Assembly: GCA_017417025.1 (NCBI GenBank)
Contig: JAFPZY010000051.1
Location: forward strand, 1-61,646
DNA length: 61,646 bases
DNA from: Paludibacteraceae bacterium
GTDB lineage: Bacteria > Bacteroidota > Bacteroidia > Bacteroidales > Paludibacteraceae
Direction of reading: 5' to 3'
Part shown: piece after piece, positions 8,271 to 18,012 of the stretch
Layout of the letters: each line of letters begins with the position of its first letter
Numbering within the stretch: position 1 is the stretch's first letter
Translations under genes and position numbers: made by a program
Notes under the pieces: generated by a model
The model's input: only the letters and a program-made list of their open reading frames with translations
What the model was told of the DNA's origin: nothing
The model's database searches: none

Positions 8271-8875
8271 ATTACCTGCTTTTCTTTGAACCAGTCGCCT
8301 GAGAAGAACTTTTGTATTTCAGTTACTTCCGCTATGCGCCTGAACTGGTGTATCTCACCGTCTATGTTCCCGCCTTTCAGCACTATAAGTCCGTTGGGGA
8401 CCGCATTGCGGTGTTCGTGGTGTACGTTTTTCCTTACCAGCTTCACCAAATCAGGCAGCGGCATCACGGCGCGCGAGACGACAAAGTCGAACCGGCGTTT
8501 CTCCTCTTCGGCGCGCTCTTGTATGCACTCGGTGTTCCGGAGGCCTATTTTTTCCGCAATGTCCTGTGCCACACGCACTTTCTTGCCGATGGAGTCTATC
8601 AGCGTGAACTTGCATTCCGGGAAAAGGATGGCAAGCGGTATTCCCGGAAACCCTCCGCCCGTACCTACATCCAGAATCTCTGTTCCTGCTCTGAATGTCA
8701 GCACTTTGGCTATCGCGAGAGAGTGGAGCAGGTGGTGTTCCTCGAGGTTCTCTATGTCCTTGCGGGAGATGAGGTTTATTTTTGTGTTCCACTCCGGATA
8801 AAGCACCTCAAGCGCAGCAAACTGCTGCACTTGGGTGGTGCTCAAATCCGGAAAATACTTCCGTATCTGCTCCAT
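8255..8875 (-). CDS. rsmG: 16S rRNA (guanine-527-N7)-methyltransferase
   Basis: 206 residues, SAM-dependent. It methylates G527 of 16S rRNA. The signature WNTKINLISRKD at the N-terminus and the SAM-binding loop ILDVGTGGGFPGIPLAI are diagnostic, and VVSRAVMPLPDLV is the following conserved segment. It lies 12 nt downstream of yebC and is probably co-transcribed from the promoter at 9671-9703. Its 3' end overlaps the convergent secreted-protein gene. Confidence 0.95.
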   Translation of the reverse strand: MEQIRKYFPDLSTTQVQQFAALEVLYPEWNTKINLISRKDIENLEEHHLLHSLAIAKVLTFRAGTEILDVGTGGGFPGIPLAILFPECKFTLIDSIGKKVRVAQDIAEKIGLRNTECIQERAEEEKRRFDFVVSRAVMPLPDLVKLVRKNVHHEHRNAVPNGLIVLKGGNIDGEIHQFRRIAEVTEIQKFFSGDWFKEKQVIYLPL

Positions 8876-8887
8876 AAAAAACTCTGC

Positions 8888-9607
8888 TTAGTCTGCGAGG
8901 TTGGTGAATACGTTCTGAACGTCCTCGTCCTCTTCTATCTTGTCTATCAGCTTCTGCACCGACTCGCGCTGTTCGTCGGTCAGCGTCTTGGTGTCATTCG
9001 GAATGCGCACAAATTCACACGATTGTATCTCAAATCCGTGCTCCTCCAGATATTTCTGCATGCCGCTGTACTGGTCGAAGTCGGAGTAGATGACAATGGT
9101 GTTTTCCTCCTCGTCCACGCCGAGTTCTTCCACTCCGAAGTCAATCAGCTCAAGCTCCAGTTCGTCCAGGTCCACATCGGGCTTCATTGTGATGGTGAAG
9201 CAGGCTTTCCTGTCGAACAGGAACTGCAGGCAGCCCTGTGTGCCGAGGGTGCCGCCGTGCTTGGTGAAGTACGAGCGGATGTTGGCTACGGTGCGCATGT
9301 GGTTGTCTGTAGCCGTCTCGATGAAGATGGCTATGCCGTGCGGACCGTATCCTTCGTAGTTGATTTCCTTGTAGCCTTCCGAACTCTTGTCGGTCGCTTT
9401 TTTGATGGCGCGGTCGATGTTCTCCTTAGGCATGTTCTCGCGTTTGCACTGCTGTATCAGCATGCGAAGGCGCGGGTTGCCGTCGGGGTCTGCTCCCCCT
9501 TCGCGGGCGGCAATGGTGATTTCTTTACCCAGTTTCGTGAAGGTGCGGGCCATGTGACCCCAGCGTTTCAGTTTGGTGGCTTTGCGGTATTCAAATGCTC
9601 TTCCCAT
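8888..9607 (-). CDS. yebC: YebC/PmpR family protein
   Basis: 239 residues. The N-terminus MGRAFEYRKATKLKRWGHMA and the segment ARTFTKLGKEITIAAREGGA are characteristic of YebC/PmpR proteins. These are described as transcription regulators and, more recently, as factors acting on ribosomes at difficult sequences. Three-domain family length is normal. An acidic C-terminus (DKIEEDEDVQNVFTNL) is usual. Transcribed leftward from the promoter at 9671-9703, followed by rsmG. Confidence 0.94.
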   Translation of the reverse strand: MGRAFEYRKATKLKRWGHMARTFTKLGKEITIAAREGGADPDGNPRLRMLIQQCKRENMPKENIDRAIKKATDKSSEGYKEINYEGYGPHGIAIFIETATDNHMRTVANIRSYFTKHGGTLGTQGCLQFLFDRKACFTITMKPDVDLDELELELIDFGVEELGVDEEENTIVIYSDFDQYSGMQKYLEEHGFEIQSCEFVRIPNDTKTLTDEQRESVQKLIDKIEEDEDVQNVFTNLAD

Positions 9608-9670
9608 AGTATTTGTTTTTTATGTTAGGTCTTATTATTTATATAAAGGTGTGCTCGCTAAAATTAGCGT

Positions 9671-9703
9671 GCAAAGTTACGAAAAAAAAATAACATACAC
9701 AAA
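9671..9703 (-). promoter_or_regulatory. Bacteroidota promoter for yebC-rsmG
   Basis: Minus strand TTTG, 20 nt, TAACTTTGC. It is followed by about 60 nt of AT-rich leader. Confidence 0.78.
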
Positions 9704-9793
9704 TCTTTTTGCTCTTTTTGCGTATTTTGTTTTGTCATTTATTAATAATGAGTTTTTTTTTCTTTTGCTTGCTGTGTTTTGGCATTTTTTTTG

Positions 9794-9802
9794 TACCTTT
9801 GC
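9794..9802 (+). promoter_or_regulatory. -7 box upstream of the outer-membrane protein gene
   Basis: TACCTTTGC lies 12 nt before the ATG at 9815, so the mRNA would have only a very short leader. The -33 box is not clear because the region is a run of T; TTG triplets occur at non-standard spacing. Confidence 0.55.
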
Positions 9803-9814
9803 ATGCTGAATACT

Positions 9815-11029
9815 ATGCAGAAACACCTTCTTATATGTCTTTTGGCGGCTTTCACGCTGGTTTGCAGTCACTTGGCTGCGCAGAATGCCACGTCCTCGCC
9901 CTCTTCCCGCTTCGGCTTCGGGGAGCTTAACGACAATATCCCGACGCAGTACCGCGCTCTGGGAGGTGTCTCTTCGGGCATGCGCACGGCTGTTATCAAC
10001 CCCTCGCAGCCCGCTTCTTACACTGTCTGCGACAGCACTACTTTCATGTTCGACCTCGCAGGAAGTGTTATGTGGACCAACTACGGCGACAACAACGGAC
10101 AGCGCAACCGCGCAAACGGAAACCTCGAATACATCACGCTCCAGTTCCCGATCTGGAAGCGCTACATCGCTTTCTCGGCAGGCATAATGCCTTATTCGTC
10201 TGTGGGTTACGATTTCTCGGTGGACGGAGCGGCCGGCGGGCACAAGTACATAGTCAGCTATCAGGGCGAAGGCGGCTTCTCGCAGGTCTATGCCGGATTG
10301 GGATTCAATATACTCAACTGGGTCGCTCTCGGCGGCAACTTCTATTACATGTTCGGCGATGCCACCAACACCACCTTGCTGGAGTTCGACGAGGCGGACA
10401 TCACGGGGGCGGCGATGTTCAAGAACATGACGGTGGGCAATTTCCGCTTCCGCTACGGCGCGCAGCTCTTCCACACTTTCGCCAAAAAGCACGAAGTCGT
10501 GCTGGGCGCGGTATATGAGCACAAAAAGCGCATGAAAGGCGAGTACTTGCAGTACGAGCTCAGCACGCTCGACTCGCTTGCCGAAACCTCCGACGGCTTC
10601 CAGACCCCCGCATATTACAGTGTCGGAGCAAGTTACAGATACGACGACCGCCTGCTGGTCGCTTTCGACTACAGCTGCCACCAGTGGAGCTCGGCGCTCT
10701 ATTTCGGCGAGAAGAACCAGTTTGCCGACCGCTCGCGCATCTCGCTGGGCGTTGAGTACAGGCACAACCCCCTCTCGCGCCATTATTCGGCACGCATGTT
10801 CTGGCGCGTGGGAGCGTCGCTCCTCTCCTCATATCTGCCTTACGCCTCGCAAAAAGACCTGGCAGTCTCGCTCGGTATAGGCCTGCCTTTCCGCACTACA
10901 GCCTCCATGCTCAATCTCACGGTCGAGTACAACCGCAGGCACCCAATGCCCGCCATGGTGGAGAACAACCTGAAGCTGACAATTGGCGTAGGAATAAGCG
11001 AGCACTGGTTCTTCAAGCGCCGCTTGTAG
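9815..11029 (+). CDS. outer-membrane beta-barrel protein, OMPP1/FadL-like
   Basis: 404 residues starting MQKHLLICLLAAFTLVCSHLA, a signal peptide. The mature part opens with a segment containing SRFGFGELNDNIPTQYRALGG and continues as alternating aromatic beta-strands, ending in the barrel-closing strand LTIGVGISEHWFFKRRL. The pattern resembles the OMPP1/FadL/TodX superfamily in Bacteroidota; the substrate is unknown. The start at 9815 is chosen because further upstream starts sit on the promoter. It heads a rightward set with a TPR protein and LptC, an arrangement I associate with Bacteroidales genomes. Confidence 0.78.
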   Translation: MQKHLLICLLAAFTLVCSHLAAQNATSSPSSRFGFGELNDNIPTQYRALGGVSSGMRTAVINPSQPASYTVCDSTTFMFDLAGSVMWTNYGDNNGQRNRANGNLEYITLQFPIWKRYIAFSAGIMPYSSVGYDFSVDGAAGGHKYIVSYQGEGGFSQVYAGLGFNILNWVALGGNFYYMFGDATNTTLLEFDEADITGAAMFKNMTVGNFRFRYGAQLFHTFAKKHEVVLGAVYEHKKRMKGEYLQYELSTLDSLAETSDGFQTPAYYSVGASYRYDDRLLVAFDYSCHQWSSALYFGEKNQFADRSRISLGVEYRHNPLSRHYSARMFWRVGASLLSSYLPYASQKDLAVSLGIGLPFRTTASMLNLTVEYNRRHPMPAMVENNLKLTIGVGISEHWFFKRRL

Positions 11030-11042
11030 TCCGCTGTCTCGT

Positions 11043-11075
11043 ACCGTCACACTACCGTATCAGTACCGTATCACG
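11043..11075. repeat. 11-bp tandem repeat, 3 units
   Basis: ACCGTCACACT, ACCGTATCAGT and ACCGTATCACG start at 11043, 11054 and 11065. The array lies between the outer-membrane protein gene and the TPR gene. Confidence 0.7.
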
Positions 11076-11154
11076 CCCTGTCGTTTAGCGCCGGCTGAGC
11101 GGAGAGGGACGGCTGAAAAAAGAACTAACGTACAAAAAACAAAATGCTATAATT

Positions 11155-12558
11155 ATGAAAAAGACTTTATTGTATATCGCATTGGCGATTTCGATTCCCG
11201 CACTTGCATGTGCCAAGAAACCCAAAACTCCCAAACCCCAGGCCGAGCAGCAGACTGTGGTGGAAGAGGAGCCGGAGCCTGAACTCACGGAGGAGTGCCT
11301 GCGCAATATCTCCATTGTGCACGAAAACGTCAAGAACAAGCAGTTTGAGGACGCTTACGAGCAATGGATGCAGGTCTATACTACTTGCCCGCAGGCTAAC
11401 AAGTCTATCTACACCGACGGCGCAAAAATAGTTGAATATCTGTACAATAAGACCACCGACCCCGCCGAAAAGGAGCGTCTTGCCAATCTCGCTGTGCAGA
11501 TGTGCGACAAGCGAATCAAGTACATGGGCAACGACCCCAAGTACCCGCGCGCATACATCCTCGGCGAAAAGGGCTTGGCTTATTGCCAGTTCTTCGAGAA
11601 CGACGAGGTGAAAGAGCCCGCTTACGAGTGGCTCAAGGAGTCGGTGAACGAACTTCAGACCAAGTCGAAACTCGATGTCCTCTTCGAGTTGGTCAAGGTC
11701 AGCTATAATCTTTACCGCTCCAACCCCGACAAATACGGCGAGCAGTTCATTGCCGACTACACGCAGGTGGGAGGCTTCCTGCAGCACCTCGCTACTGACC
11801 CCGCTTACAAAAACGCCTCTGCCGCCGCACAGCGCAAGGACGCTATTGACCAGCTCTTTGCCGCTTCCGGAGCAGCCGACTGCACAAAGCTCGACGAACT
11901 GTATGCCTCTTTTGTGAAAGAGAATTCGGGTGTGCTGGAGAACCTGATTAAGGTCATCAACCTCTACAAGCGTGTCAATTGCAATGAGTCGGAAGTCTAT
12001 TTTGCCGCTTCCGAGGCTGCCCACAAACTGGAGCCGACCGAGGAGTCGGCGGTTGGCTGCGCCCGCATGTGCATGAAGAAAGAGGACTGGCACGGAGCCA
12101 TCAGCTATTACAACGAGGCTCTCAACCTTATTGACGAGGACGATGACGACAAGAGTGACTACCTCTATAACATCGCCTACATCTATCACACTCTCAAAAG
12201 CTACAGTGACGCGCGCACCTATGCACGCCGCAGTCTTGAAGCCAACCCCAACCAGGGACGCTGCTACATGCTCATCGGCTTCTGCTATGCTGCTGCAAAG
12301 CCTTATTCTACTGACAACTACGGAGCAAAAGCCGGAATCCTGAACAAGACTGTTTTCTGGGCTGCTGTCGATCAGTTTGCCAAAGCAAAGCAGGTGGAGC
12401 CGGAGATAGCTGAGACCGCCAACAAGTATATCGCTGAATACAGCCGCTATTTCCCCACAAAAGAGGAGATGTTCGACCTGCCTAATGAATTTGGCGGCGG
12501 CTCGTTCATCGTCGGCGGCTGGATAAACGAGAGAACTGTCTGCCGTGCTGCCAAATAA
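11155..12558 (+). CDS. secreted TPR-repeat protein
   Basis: 467 residues with signal peptide MKKTLLYIALAISIPALACA, then a Pro/Glu linker (residues ~22-45) and helical tetratricopeptide repeats to the end. Clear TPR-like units are DWHGAISYYNEALNL and DARTYARRSLEANPNQGRCY. The end GGWINERTVCRAAK is unusual for a TPR and looks like a conserved tail. It is probably periplasmic and placed between an outer-membrane barrel and LptC, so it may help envelope assembly; that is inference. It overlaps lptC by 14 nt. Confidence 0.8.
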   Translation: MKKTLLYIALAISIPALACAKKPKTPKPQAEQQTVVEEEPEPELTEECLRNISIVHENVKNKQFEDAYEQWMQVYTTCPQANKSIYTDGAKIVEYLYNKTTDPAEKERLANLAVQMCDKRIKYMGNDPKYPRAYILGEKGLAYCQFFENDEVKEPAYEWLKESVNELQTKSKLDVLFELVKVSYNLYRSNPDKYGEQFIADYTQVGGFLQHLATDPAYKNASAAAQRKDAIDQLFAASGAADCTKLDELYASFVKENSGVLENLIKVINLYKRVNCNESEVYFAASEAAHKLEPTEESAVGCARMCMKKEDWHGAISYYNEALNLIDEDDDDKSDYLYNIAYIYHTLKSYSDARTYARRSLEANPNQGRCYMLIGFCYAAAKPYSTDNYGAKAGILNKTVFWAAVDQFAKAKQVEPEIAETANKYIAEYSRYFPTKEEMFDLPNEFGGGSFIVGGWINERTVCRAAK

Positions 12559-13114
12559 GCATACTCATCTTGCTTGGACATACATCATTCTGCTCGGAGT
12601 GGTGTGTGTCCTTTTTATAGACTGCCGCCGTGAGAAAAGGCTGCATGCCGATGCTGTCACCGACCGCGCCTCTTTTCCCGTTCTTGACACCGACTCGGTC
12701 ATCACTCTCATATCCGACTCTGGGATAACGCGTTATCGCATAGAGACCCCAAAATGGCAGATTTATGACAAGGCGGAGCCGTCCTACTGGCTGTTCCCTG
12801 ATGGCATTCTGCTTGAGGAATTTTCGCTTTCGCTCACCATAGAAGCCTCTTTGAGAGCTGATTACGCCAAGTATATTGACAAGGAGGAGCGCTGGGAACT
12901 GAAGGGAAATGTTGATGCTCTGAACGAGAAGGGCGAGCGCTTCCAGACTGAGCAGCTCTTCTGGGACCAGAAAAAAGAGCGCGTCTGGTCCGACTCTGCC
13001 ATCACCATCACGCGCGAGTCGTCCGTCATCTCCGGCATCGGCTTCGAGAGCAACCAGAACATGACCAACTATACCATCCTTCGTCCTACCGGCTGGTTCC
13101 CGCTGAAAGAGTAG
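12545..13114 (+). CDS. lptC: LPS export periplasmic protein LptC
   Basis: 189 residues with an N-terminal signal anchor (WTYIILLGVVCVLFIDC) and a beta-jellyroll periplasmic domain. The segment RYRIETPKWQIYD...YWLFPDGILLEEF is typical of Bacteroidota LptC. LptC links the LptBFG ABC transporter to the periplasmic LPS bridge. The start is GTG at 12545 inside the preceding gene; there is no nearby ATG. The cysteine after the hydrophobic stretch might be a lipobox, but the context is weak. Confidence 0.82.
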   Translation: MLPNKHTHLAWTYIILLGVVCVLFIDCRREKRLHADAVTDRASFPVLDTDSVITLISDSGITRYRIETPKWQIYDKAEPSYWLFPDGILLEEFSLSLTIEASLRADYAKYIDKEERWELKGNVDALNEKGERFQTEQLFWDQKKERVWSDSAITITRESSVISGIGFESNQNMTNYTILRPTGWFPLKE

Positions 13115-13140
13115 TCTTGCAGGGGTATTGGCAGCCGGAT

Positions 13141-13196
13141 AACCTAATAATAACCTAATAATAACCTAATAATAGCCTAATAATAACCTAATAAAA
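13141..13196. repeat. 11-bp tandem repeat, 5 units
   Basis: CCTAATAATAA starts at 13143, 13154, 13165, 13176 and 13187, with one A-to-G change. It lies between lptC and fabG. The unit is the same as at 3621-3640. Confidence 0.9.
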
Positions 13197-13244
13197 CCTG
13201 CTGAAAAAGCATAATATTCACCTACTTAATTATATATTATCAAA

Positions 13245-13985
13245 ATGTTACTCGAAAACAAGGTTGCGCTCATAACCGGAGCCGCACGCGGAATAGGAAA
13301 GGCTATAGCCTTGCAATTTGCAGCCGAGGGCTGCGACATAGCTTTCACCGACCTCGTCATCGACGAGCAGGCAACCGGCACACGCCGTGAAATAGAGGCT
13401 TACGGAGTGCTCTGCAACGCATATCAGGGCGATGCGTCCGACTTTGAGACGGCGCATGCCACTGTGGACAAGGTGCTTGCCGACTTCGGACACATCGACA
13501 TACTTGTCAATAATGCCGGCATCACCAAAGACACGCTCCTCATGCGCATGACAGAGCAGCAGTGGGACGCGGTGCTCAATGTGAACCTGAAGTCTGCATT
13601 CAACTTCATGCACGCAGTGACCCCCGTCATGCTTCGCCAGCGCAGCGGCTCAATAGTGTCAATGTCCTCTATTGTAGGGCTTAACGGCAATGCGGGGCAG
13701 GCGAACTATGCCGCCTCAAAAGCAGGAATAATAGCGCTGACCAAGTCTGCCGCCAAAGAGTTGGGCGGCCGCGGCATCCGTGTGAACGCCATTGCTCCGG
13801 GCTTTATCCTGACTGACATGACAGCCGCTTTGCCAGAGGCCACTTTGCAGGAGTTTGTGAAACTGATTCCAATGCGCCGCGGCGGCACGCCTGAAGAGGT
13901 GGCCAAAGTTGCGCTCTTCCTCGCCTCCGACCTTGCTTCGTACATCAGCGGGCAGGTCATTCAGGTGAACGGAGCAATGGGGTGA
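13245..13985 (+). CDS. fabG: 3-oxoacyl-ACP reductase
   Basis: 246 residues, classical SDR. It reduces 3-oxoacyl-ACP with NADPH in fatty acid elongation. The cofactor loop is TGAARGIGKAIA, followed by LVNNAGITKDTLLMRM, catalytic Ser in SMSSIVG and Tyr/Lys in NYAASKAG; the end SGQVIQVNGAMG is typical of FabG. It is preceded by the 11-bp repeat and followed by a bidirectional terminator shared with convergent pgi. Confidence 0.94.
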   Translation: MLLENKVALITGAARGIGKAIALQFAAEGCDIAFTDLVIDEQATGTRREIEAYGVLCNAYQGDASDFETAHATVDKVLADFGHIDILVNNAGITKDTLLMRMTEQQWDAVLNVNLKSAFNFMHAVTPVMLRQRSGSIVSMSSIVGLNGNAGQANYAASKAGIIALTKSAAKELGGRGIRVNAIAPGFILTDMTAALPEATLQEFVKLIPMRRGGTPEEVAKVALFLASDLASYISGQVIQVNGAMG

Positions 13986-14011
13986 TAGACAGGCTTTTAT
14001 AGCTAAAACAC

Positions 14012-14050
14012 ACAAATCCGCCCTGCAGCCAATGCACAGGGCGGATTTGT
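14012..14050. terminator. bidirectional terminator between fabG and pgi
   Basis: A perfect 14-bp stem ACAAATCCGCCCTG/CAGGGCGGATTTGT with an 11-nt loop. T-rich DNA follows on the + side, and the A-rich DNA at the left gives a weaker U-run on the other strand. Confidence 0.85.
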
Positions 14051-14066
14051 TTTGCTTTGTTCAGCC

Positions 14067-15398
14067 TTATTTCAGCCTTGCTTTGATGGCAGCGGACTCT
14101 GCCTCGTAGCCTGGCTTGTCAAGCAGGGCGAACATGTTCTTTTTGTATGCTTCAACGCCTGGCTGGTTGAACGGATTAACGTCTAACAGATAGCCGGATA
14201 TGCCGCATGCGCGCTCGAAGAAGTAGATAAGTTCGCCGAGGTAGTACTCGTTGAGCATCGGCATTTCTATTTTCATGTTCGGCACTCCTCCGTCAATATG
14301 TGCGAGCATGGTGCCGAGTTCCGCCATCTTGTTCACTTCGTCCACATGCTTGCCAGCGAGGAAGTTAAGTCCGTCAAGGTTGGCCTCGTCGTGCGGGAAC
14401 TCCACGTGGTGCTCCGGCTGTGCCACCGAAATGACGGTCTCTATCAGGTGGCGTTCTCCCTCCTGTATGTATTGGCCCATTGAGTGCAGGTCGGTGGTGA
14501 AGTCCACGCTTGCAGGGAACAGACCCTTGCCGTCCTTGCCTTCGCTCTCGCCGTAAAGCTGTTTCCACCACTCGCTGACATAGTGGAGTTTCGGGTGGAA
14601 GTTGGCGAGCATCTCCACTTTCTTGCCCTCTTTGCTGTAGAGTGCAAACCTCGCCGCCGCATATTGTGCAGCAGGGTTGTTCTCGAAGCTGCTCTTTGTG
14701 CCGCACAGTTCAGTCATTCTTTCCGCGCCGTCAATCAGCGCATTTATGTCCAGTCCTGCGCAGGCGATAGGGAGCAGTCCGACGGGGCTGAGCACTGAGA
14801 AACGTCCGCCGATGTTGTCCTCGATGACGAAGGTCTTGTAGCCTTCTTTGTTTGCCAGTGTGCGCAGTGCGCCTTTCTTGGCATCAGTTATGCAGACAAT
14901 CAGCTCTTTGGCTGCCTCTTCGCCGGCCTGCTGCTCCAGCTGTGTCTTTAGCAGTCTGAAAGCAAGTGCAGGCTCTGTCGTGGTGCCCGATTTGGAGATG
15001 CAGATAATTCCGAACTTTTTGTCCTTCAGCAGGTTCTGCAGCTCGAATAGATAGTCTTCGCCTATGTTTTGTCCGGCATAGACGATGTACGGTTTTCTGC
15101 TTTCGAGCCACGCGAATGACGACTGTAGCGCGTCGATGACGGCTTTCGCCCCCAGATAAGAGCCCCCGATGCCTATGCAGACGATGATGTCGCAGCGGCT
15201 GCGGAGCAGGTCGGCTGTTGCCTGAATGTCGGATATTTGTGCGCGTATATCGCGGGGCAGGGTGGTCCAGCCGAGGAAGTCATTGCCTTTGCCGGTTCCG
15301 TTGTCAAGCATCTCCTGGCAGCGGCTCACAGCATCCTTGTAGCCGTTCAGCACGTCTTGTGCAACGGCGTTCTTGTATGAAAACTTAATGTCTTGCAT
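14067..15398 (-). CDS. pgi: glucose-6-phosphate isomerase
   Basis: 443 residues, the short bacterial form. It interconverts glucose-6-phosphate and fructose-6-phosphate. Sugar-phosphate binding segments include [30 protein letters not shown] and [16 protein letters not shown]. Third gene of the leftward lysS-gpsA-pgi run, 9 nt after gpsA. It ends at the bidirectional terminator at 14012-14050. Confidence 0.96.
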   Translation of the reverse strand: MQDIKFSYKNAVAQDVLNGYKDAVSRCQEMLDNGTGKGNDFLGWTTLPRDIRAQISDIQATADLLRSRCDIIVCIGIGGSYLGAKAVIDALQSSFAWLESRKPYIVYAGQNIGEDYLFELQNLLKDKKFGIICISKSGTTTEPALAFRLLKTQLEQQAGEEAAKELIVCITDAKKGALRTLANKEGYKTFVIEDNIGGRFSVLSPVGLLPIACAGLDINALIDGAERMTELCGTKSSFENNPAAQYAAARFALYSKEGKKVEMLANFHPKLHYVSEWWKQLYGESEGKDGKGLFPASVDFTTDLHSMGQYIQEGERHLIETVISVAQPEHHVEFPHDEANLDGLNFLAGKHVDEVNKMAELGTMLAHIDGGVPNMKIEMPMLNEYYLGELIYFFERACGISGYLLDVNPFNQPGVEAYKKNMFALLDKPGYEAESAAIKARLK

Positions 15399-15407
15399 GT
15401 TCTTGGT

Positions 15408-16400
15408 TTATTTTAGTTTCTTTGTAAGTTCTTGTATTACAAGTGTTGGCGACATGTGCTTGTACAAGATGTTGTACATCGCCTCCACAATCGGCAGCTC
15501 CACGTGCAGGCTCTTGTTGGCCTCGTGTATGCAGCGTGTGCCGTAGTAGCCTTCGGCTATCATCTGCATCTCCATCTGCGCCGCTTTAACCGAGTAGCCC
15601 ATGCCCATCATTTGTCCGAACTGGCGGTTGCGCGAGAACTTGGAGTAAGAGGTGACGAGCACGTCGCCCAGATAGCCTGACGCATCGATGTTGATGGGCA
15701 TGCTGCTGTTGGCGGCTACGAAGCGCTGTATTTCCTGCACGGCGTTGGAGATGAGTACAGCCTGGAAATTGTCGCCGTAGCGCAGGCTGTGGCACAGTCC
15801 GGCGGCAATGGCATAGATGTTCTTCATCACCGAGGAGTACTCCAGTCCGTTCACGTCCGAACTTGTCACTGTGTGCACATAGGGTGTGGACAGCAGTTCG
15901 GCCACCATCTTGGCGTTCTCCGGATTGCTGCTCCCTATGGTCAGGTAGCTGAGGTGCTCAAGTGCAATCTCCTCGGCGTGGCACGGTCCGGCAATCACGG
16001 CAAGCTGGTCTTCAGGCACATCGAAGCGGATGTGCAGGTAGTCGGTTATGGTGATGTTCTCGTCCGGAATCATTCCTTTCACGGCCGACACCAGTATCTT
16101 GCGGCGCATCGAGCGCTTGATTTTCTTTGTCACCTGCTTGACGTATGGCGAGGGGATGGCAACAACCAGCACATCCGAGTTCATTATCACCTCGTTGATG
16201 TCCGCCGAGAAGTGAATGCGGCTCACGTCAAAGGGCACTTGATAGAGATAATCAGGGTTTTTGCCGGTGTGCAGGAACTCGTCAATCGCCTCCTGACGGC
16301 GCATGAACCAGTTGATTTCCTGTTCGTTATGAAGTATAATCTTGGCGAGGGCGGTTGCCCAGCTTCCGCTGCCAAGCACGGCTACTCTGCAATGTTCCAT
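15408..16400 (-). CDS. gpsA: glycerol-3-phosphate dehydrogenase [NAD(P)+]
   Basis: 330 residues. It reduces dihydroxyacetone phosphate to sn-glycerol-3-phosphate for phospholipid synthesis. It has the N-terminal Rossmann loop VLGSGSWATALAKI, the VSAVKGM segment with the catalytic-region Lys, and AGPCHAEEIALEHL. Second gene of the lysS-gpsA-pgi run, 16 nt downstream of lysS. Confidence 0.96.
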   Translation of the reverse strand: MEHCRVAVLGSGSWATALAKIILHNEQEINWFMRRQEAIDEFLHTGKNPDYLYQVPFDVSRIHFSADINEVIMNSDVLVVAIPSPYVKQVTKKIKRSMRRKILVSAVKGMIPDENITITDYLHIRFDVPEDQLAVIAGPCHAEEIALEHLSYLTIGSSNPENAKMVAELLSTPYVHTVTSSDVNGLEYSSVMKNIYAIAAGLCHSLRYGDNFQAVLISNAVQEIQRFVAANSSMPINIDASGYLGDVLVTSYSKFSRNRQFGQMMGMGYSVKAAQMEMQMIAEGYYGTRCIHEANKSLHVELPIVEAMYNILYKHMSPTLVIQELTKKLK

Positions 16401-16416
16401 TTCTTCGCCGCTTTTT

Positions 16417-18012
16417 TTATTGCACTTCCGGTTTCATGGTCGGGAACAGGAGCACCTCCTGTATTGTGGGCTGTCCGGTCATCAGGATAGCCAGACGGTC
16501 GATGCCGATGCCGATGCCCGAGGTGGGCGGCATACCGTATTCAAGCGCGCGCATGAAGTCGTGGTCGATTACCATTGCCTCGTCGTCGCCTTTGTCGGCA
16601 AGTTTCATCTGCTCCACGAAGCGGTTGTACTGGTCGATGGGGTCGTTCAGCTCCGAGTAGGCGTTTGCCAGCTCTTTGCCGTTCACCATCAGCTCGAAAC
16701 GCTCGGTCAGTCCGGGCTTTGAGCGGTGCATCTTGGTCAGCGGCGACATCTCGACAGGGTAGTCGGTGATGAAAGTGGGCTGGATGAAAGTGCCTTCGCA
16801 GGTCTCGCCGAAAATCTCGTCGATGAGCTTGCCTCTGCCCATTTTCTCCGTGTCTTCAACGCCGAGTTTCTTGGCGGTTGCGCGCAGTTCGTCTTCGTTC
16901 ATGGCGCTCACGTCATAGCCGGTCTTTTCCTTGATTGCATCCAGTATCGGGAGGCGGCGGTACGGGGCTTTGAAGTCCACTTCGTTGTCGCCGATTTTCA
17001 CTTTCGTCGTGCCGTTCACGGATATGGCGATGCGCTCAAGCAGTTTCTCGGTGAACGACATCATCCAGTTGTAGTCCTTGTACTGCACATACAGCTCCAT
17101 GCACGTGAATTCGGGGTTGTGGCTGCGGTCCATGCCCTCGTTGCGGAAGTTGCGCCCTATTTCATACACGCCCTCGAAGCCGCCTACAATCAGCCGCTTC
17201 AGGTAAAGCTCGGTGGCGATGCGCAGATACATGTCCACGTCCAGAGTGTTGTGGTGTGTGATGAACGGCCTGGCGCTTGCCCCGCCTGCAATCTGCTGGA
17301 GGATAGGCGTTTCCACCTCCGTATATCCGGCTTCGTCGAACACCTGGCGCATGGTGCGCAGTATGGTGGCGCGTTTGAGGAATGTCTCTTTTACGCCCTC
17401 GTTCACCACGAGGTCCACGTAGCGCTGTCTGTATCTCTGCTCGGGGTCGTTGAAGCCGTCGTATGCCACGCCGTCCTTGTATTTGACTATCGGCAGCGGG
17501 CGGAGGCTCTTGGCGAGCACGGTCAGTTTTTTGGCATGCACGCTTATTTCGCCCATTTGTGTGCGGAAAACAAAGCCCTCGATGCCGATAAAGTCGCCTA
17601 TGTCAAGCAGTTTCTTGAACACCACGTTGTACATCTGGCGGAGCGCCTCCACTGGCAGATTGGCATTCGGGTCTCCTGCTGCGGGTTCCGGTTTCTCCGC
17701 ATCTTCAGGCAGTTGTATATCGTCGCGGCTGACATACACCTGTATGCGCCCTTTTGAGTCCTGAATCTCGATGAAGGAGGCTTTGCCCATGATGCGCTTC
17801 GACATCAGACGGCCTGCAATGCGTACAGGCTTGCCGGTGTACCACTCCGCATCGGGGACGGGGCTGTTCTCGTCCTTGTCCACAAAAGCGGCTTTTATGT
17901 CTGCCGAATAGCCGGTTACAACATATTCGTCGGCGGGGTAGGGGTTGATGCCCATGTCGCGCATTGTCTGCAGACTTTGTCTGCGCACTTGTTCTTGTTC
18001 ACTCAGTTCCAT
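16417..18012 (-). CDS. lysS: lysine--tRNA ligase, class II
   Basis: 531 residues. The N-terminal OB-fold binds the anticodon (VRIAGRLMSKRIMGKASFIE), followed by the class II catalytic core with motif 2 FRNEGMDRSHNPEFTCME and motif 3 GIGIGIDRLAILMTGQ. It is slightly longer than the E. coli enzyme. The promoter at 18256-18288 implies a leader of about 240 nt, unusually long for this window. Confidence 0.96.
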   Translation of the reverse strand: MELSEQEQVRRQSLQTMRDMGINPYPADEYVVTGYSADIKAAFVDKDENSPVPDAEWYTGKPVRIAGRLMSKRIMGKASFIEIQDSKGRIQVYVSRDDIQLPEDAEKPEPAAGDPNANLPVEALRQMYNVVFKKLLDIGDFIGIEGFVFRTQMGEISVHAKKLTVLAKSLRPLPIVKYKDGVAYDGFNDPEQRYRQRYVDLVVNEGVKETFLKRATILRTMRQVFDEAGYTEVETPILQQIAGGASARPFITHHNTLDVDMYLRIATELYLKRLIVGGFEGVYEIGRNFRNEGMDRSHNPEFTCMELYVQYKDYNWMMSFTEKLLERIAISVNGTTKVKIGDNEVDFKAPYRRLPILDAIKEKTGYDVSAMNEDELRATAKKLGVEDTEKMGRGKLIDEIFGETCEGTFIQPTFITDYPVEMSPLTKMHRSKPGLTERFELMVNGKELANAYSELNDPIDQYNRFVEQMKLADKGDDEAMVIDHDFMRALEYGMPPTSGIGIGIDRLAILMTGQPTIQEVLLFPTMKPEVQ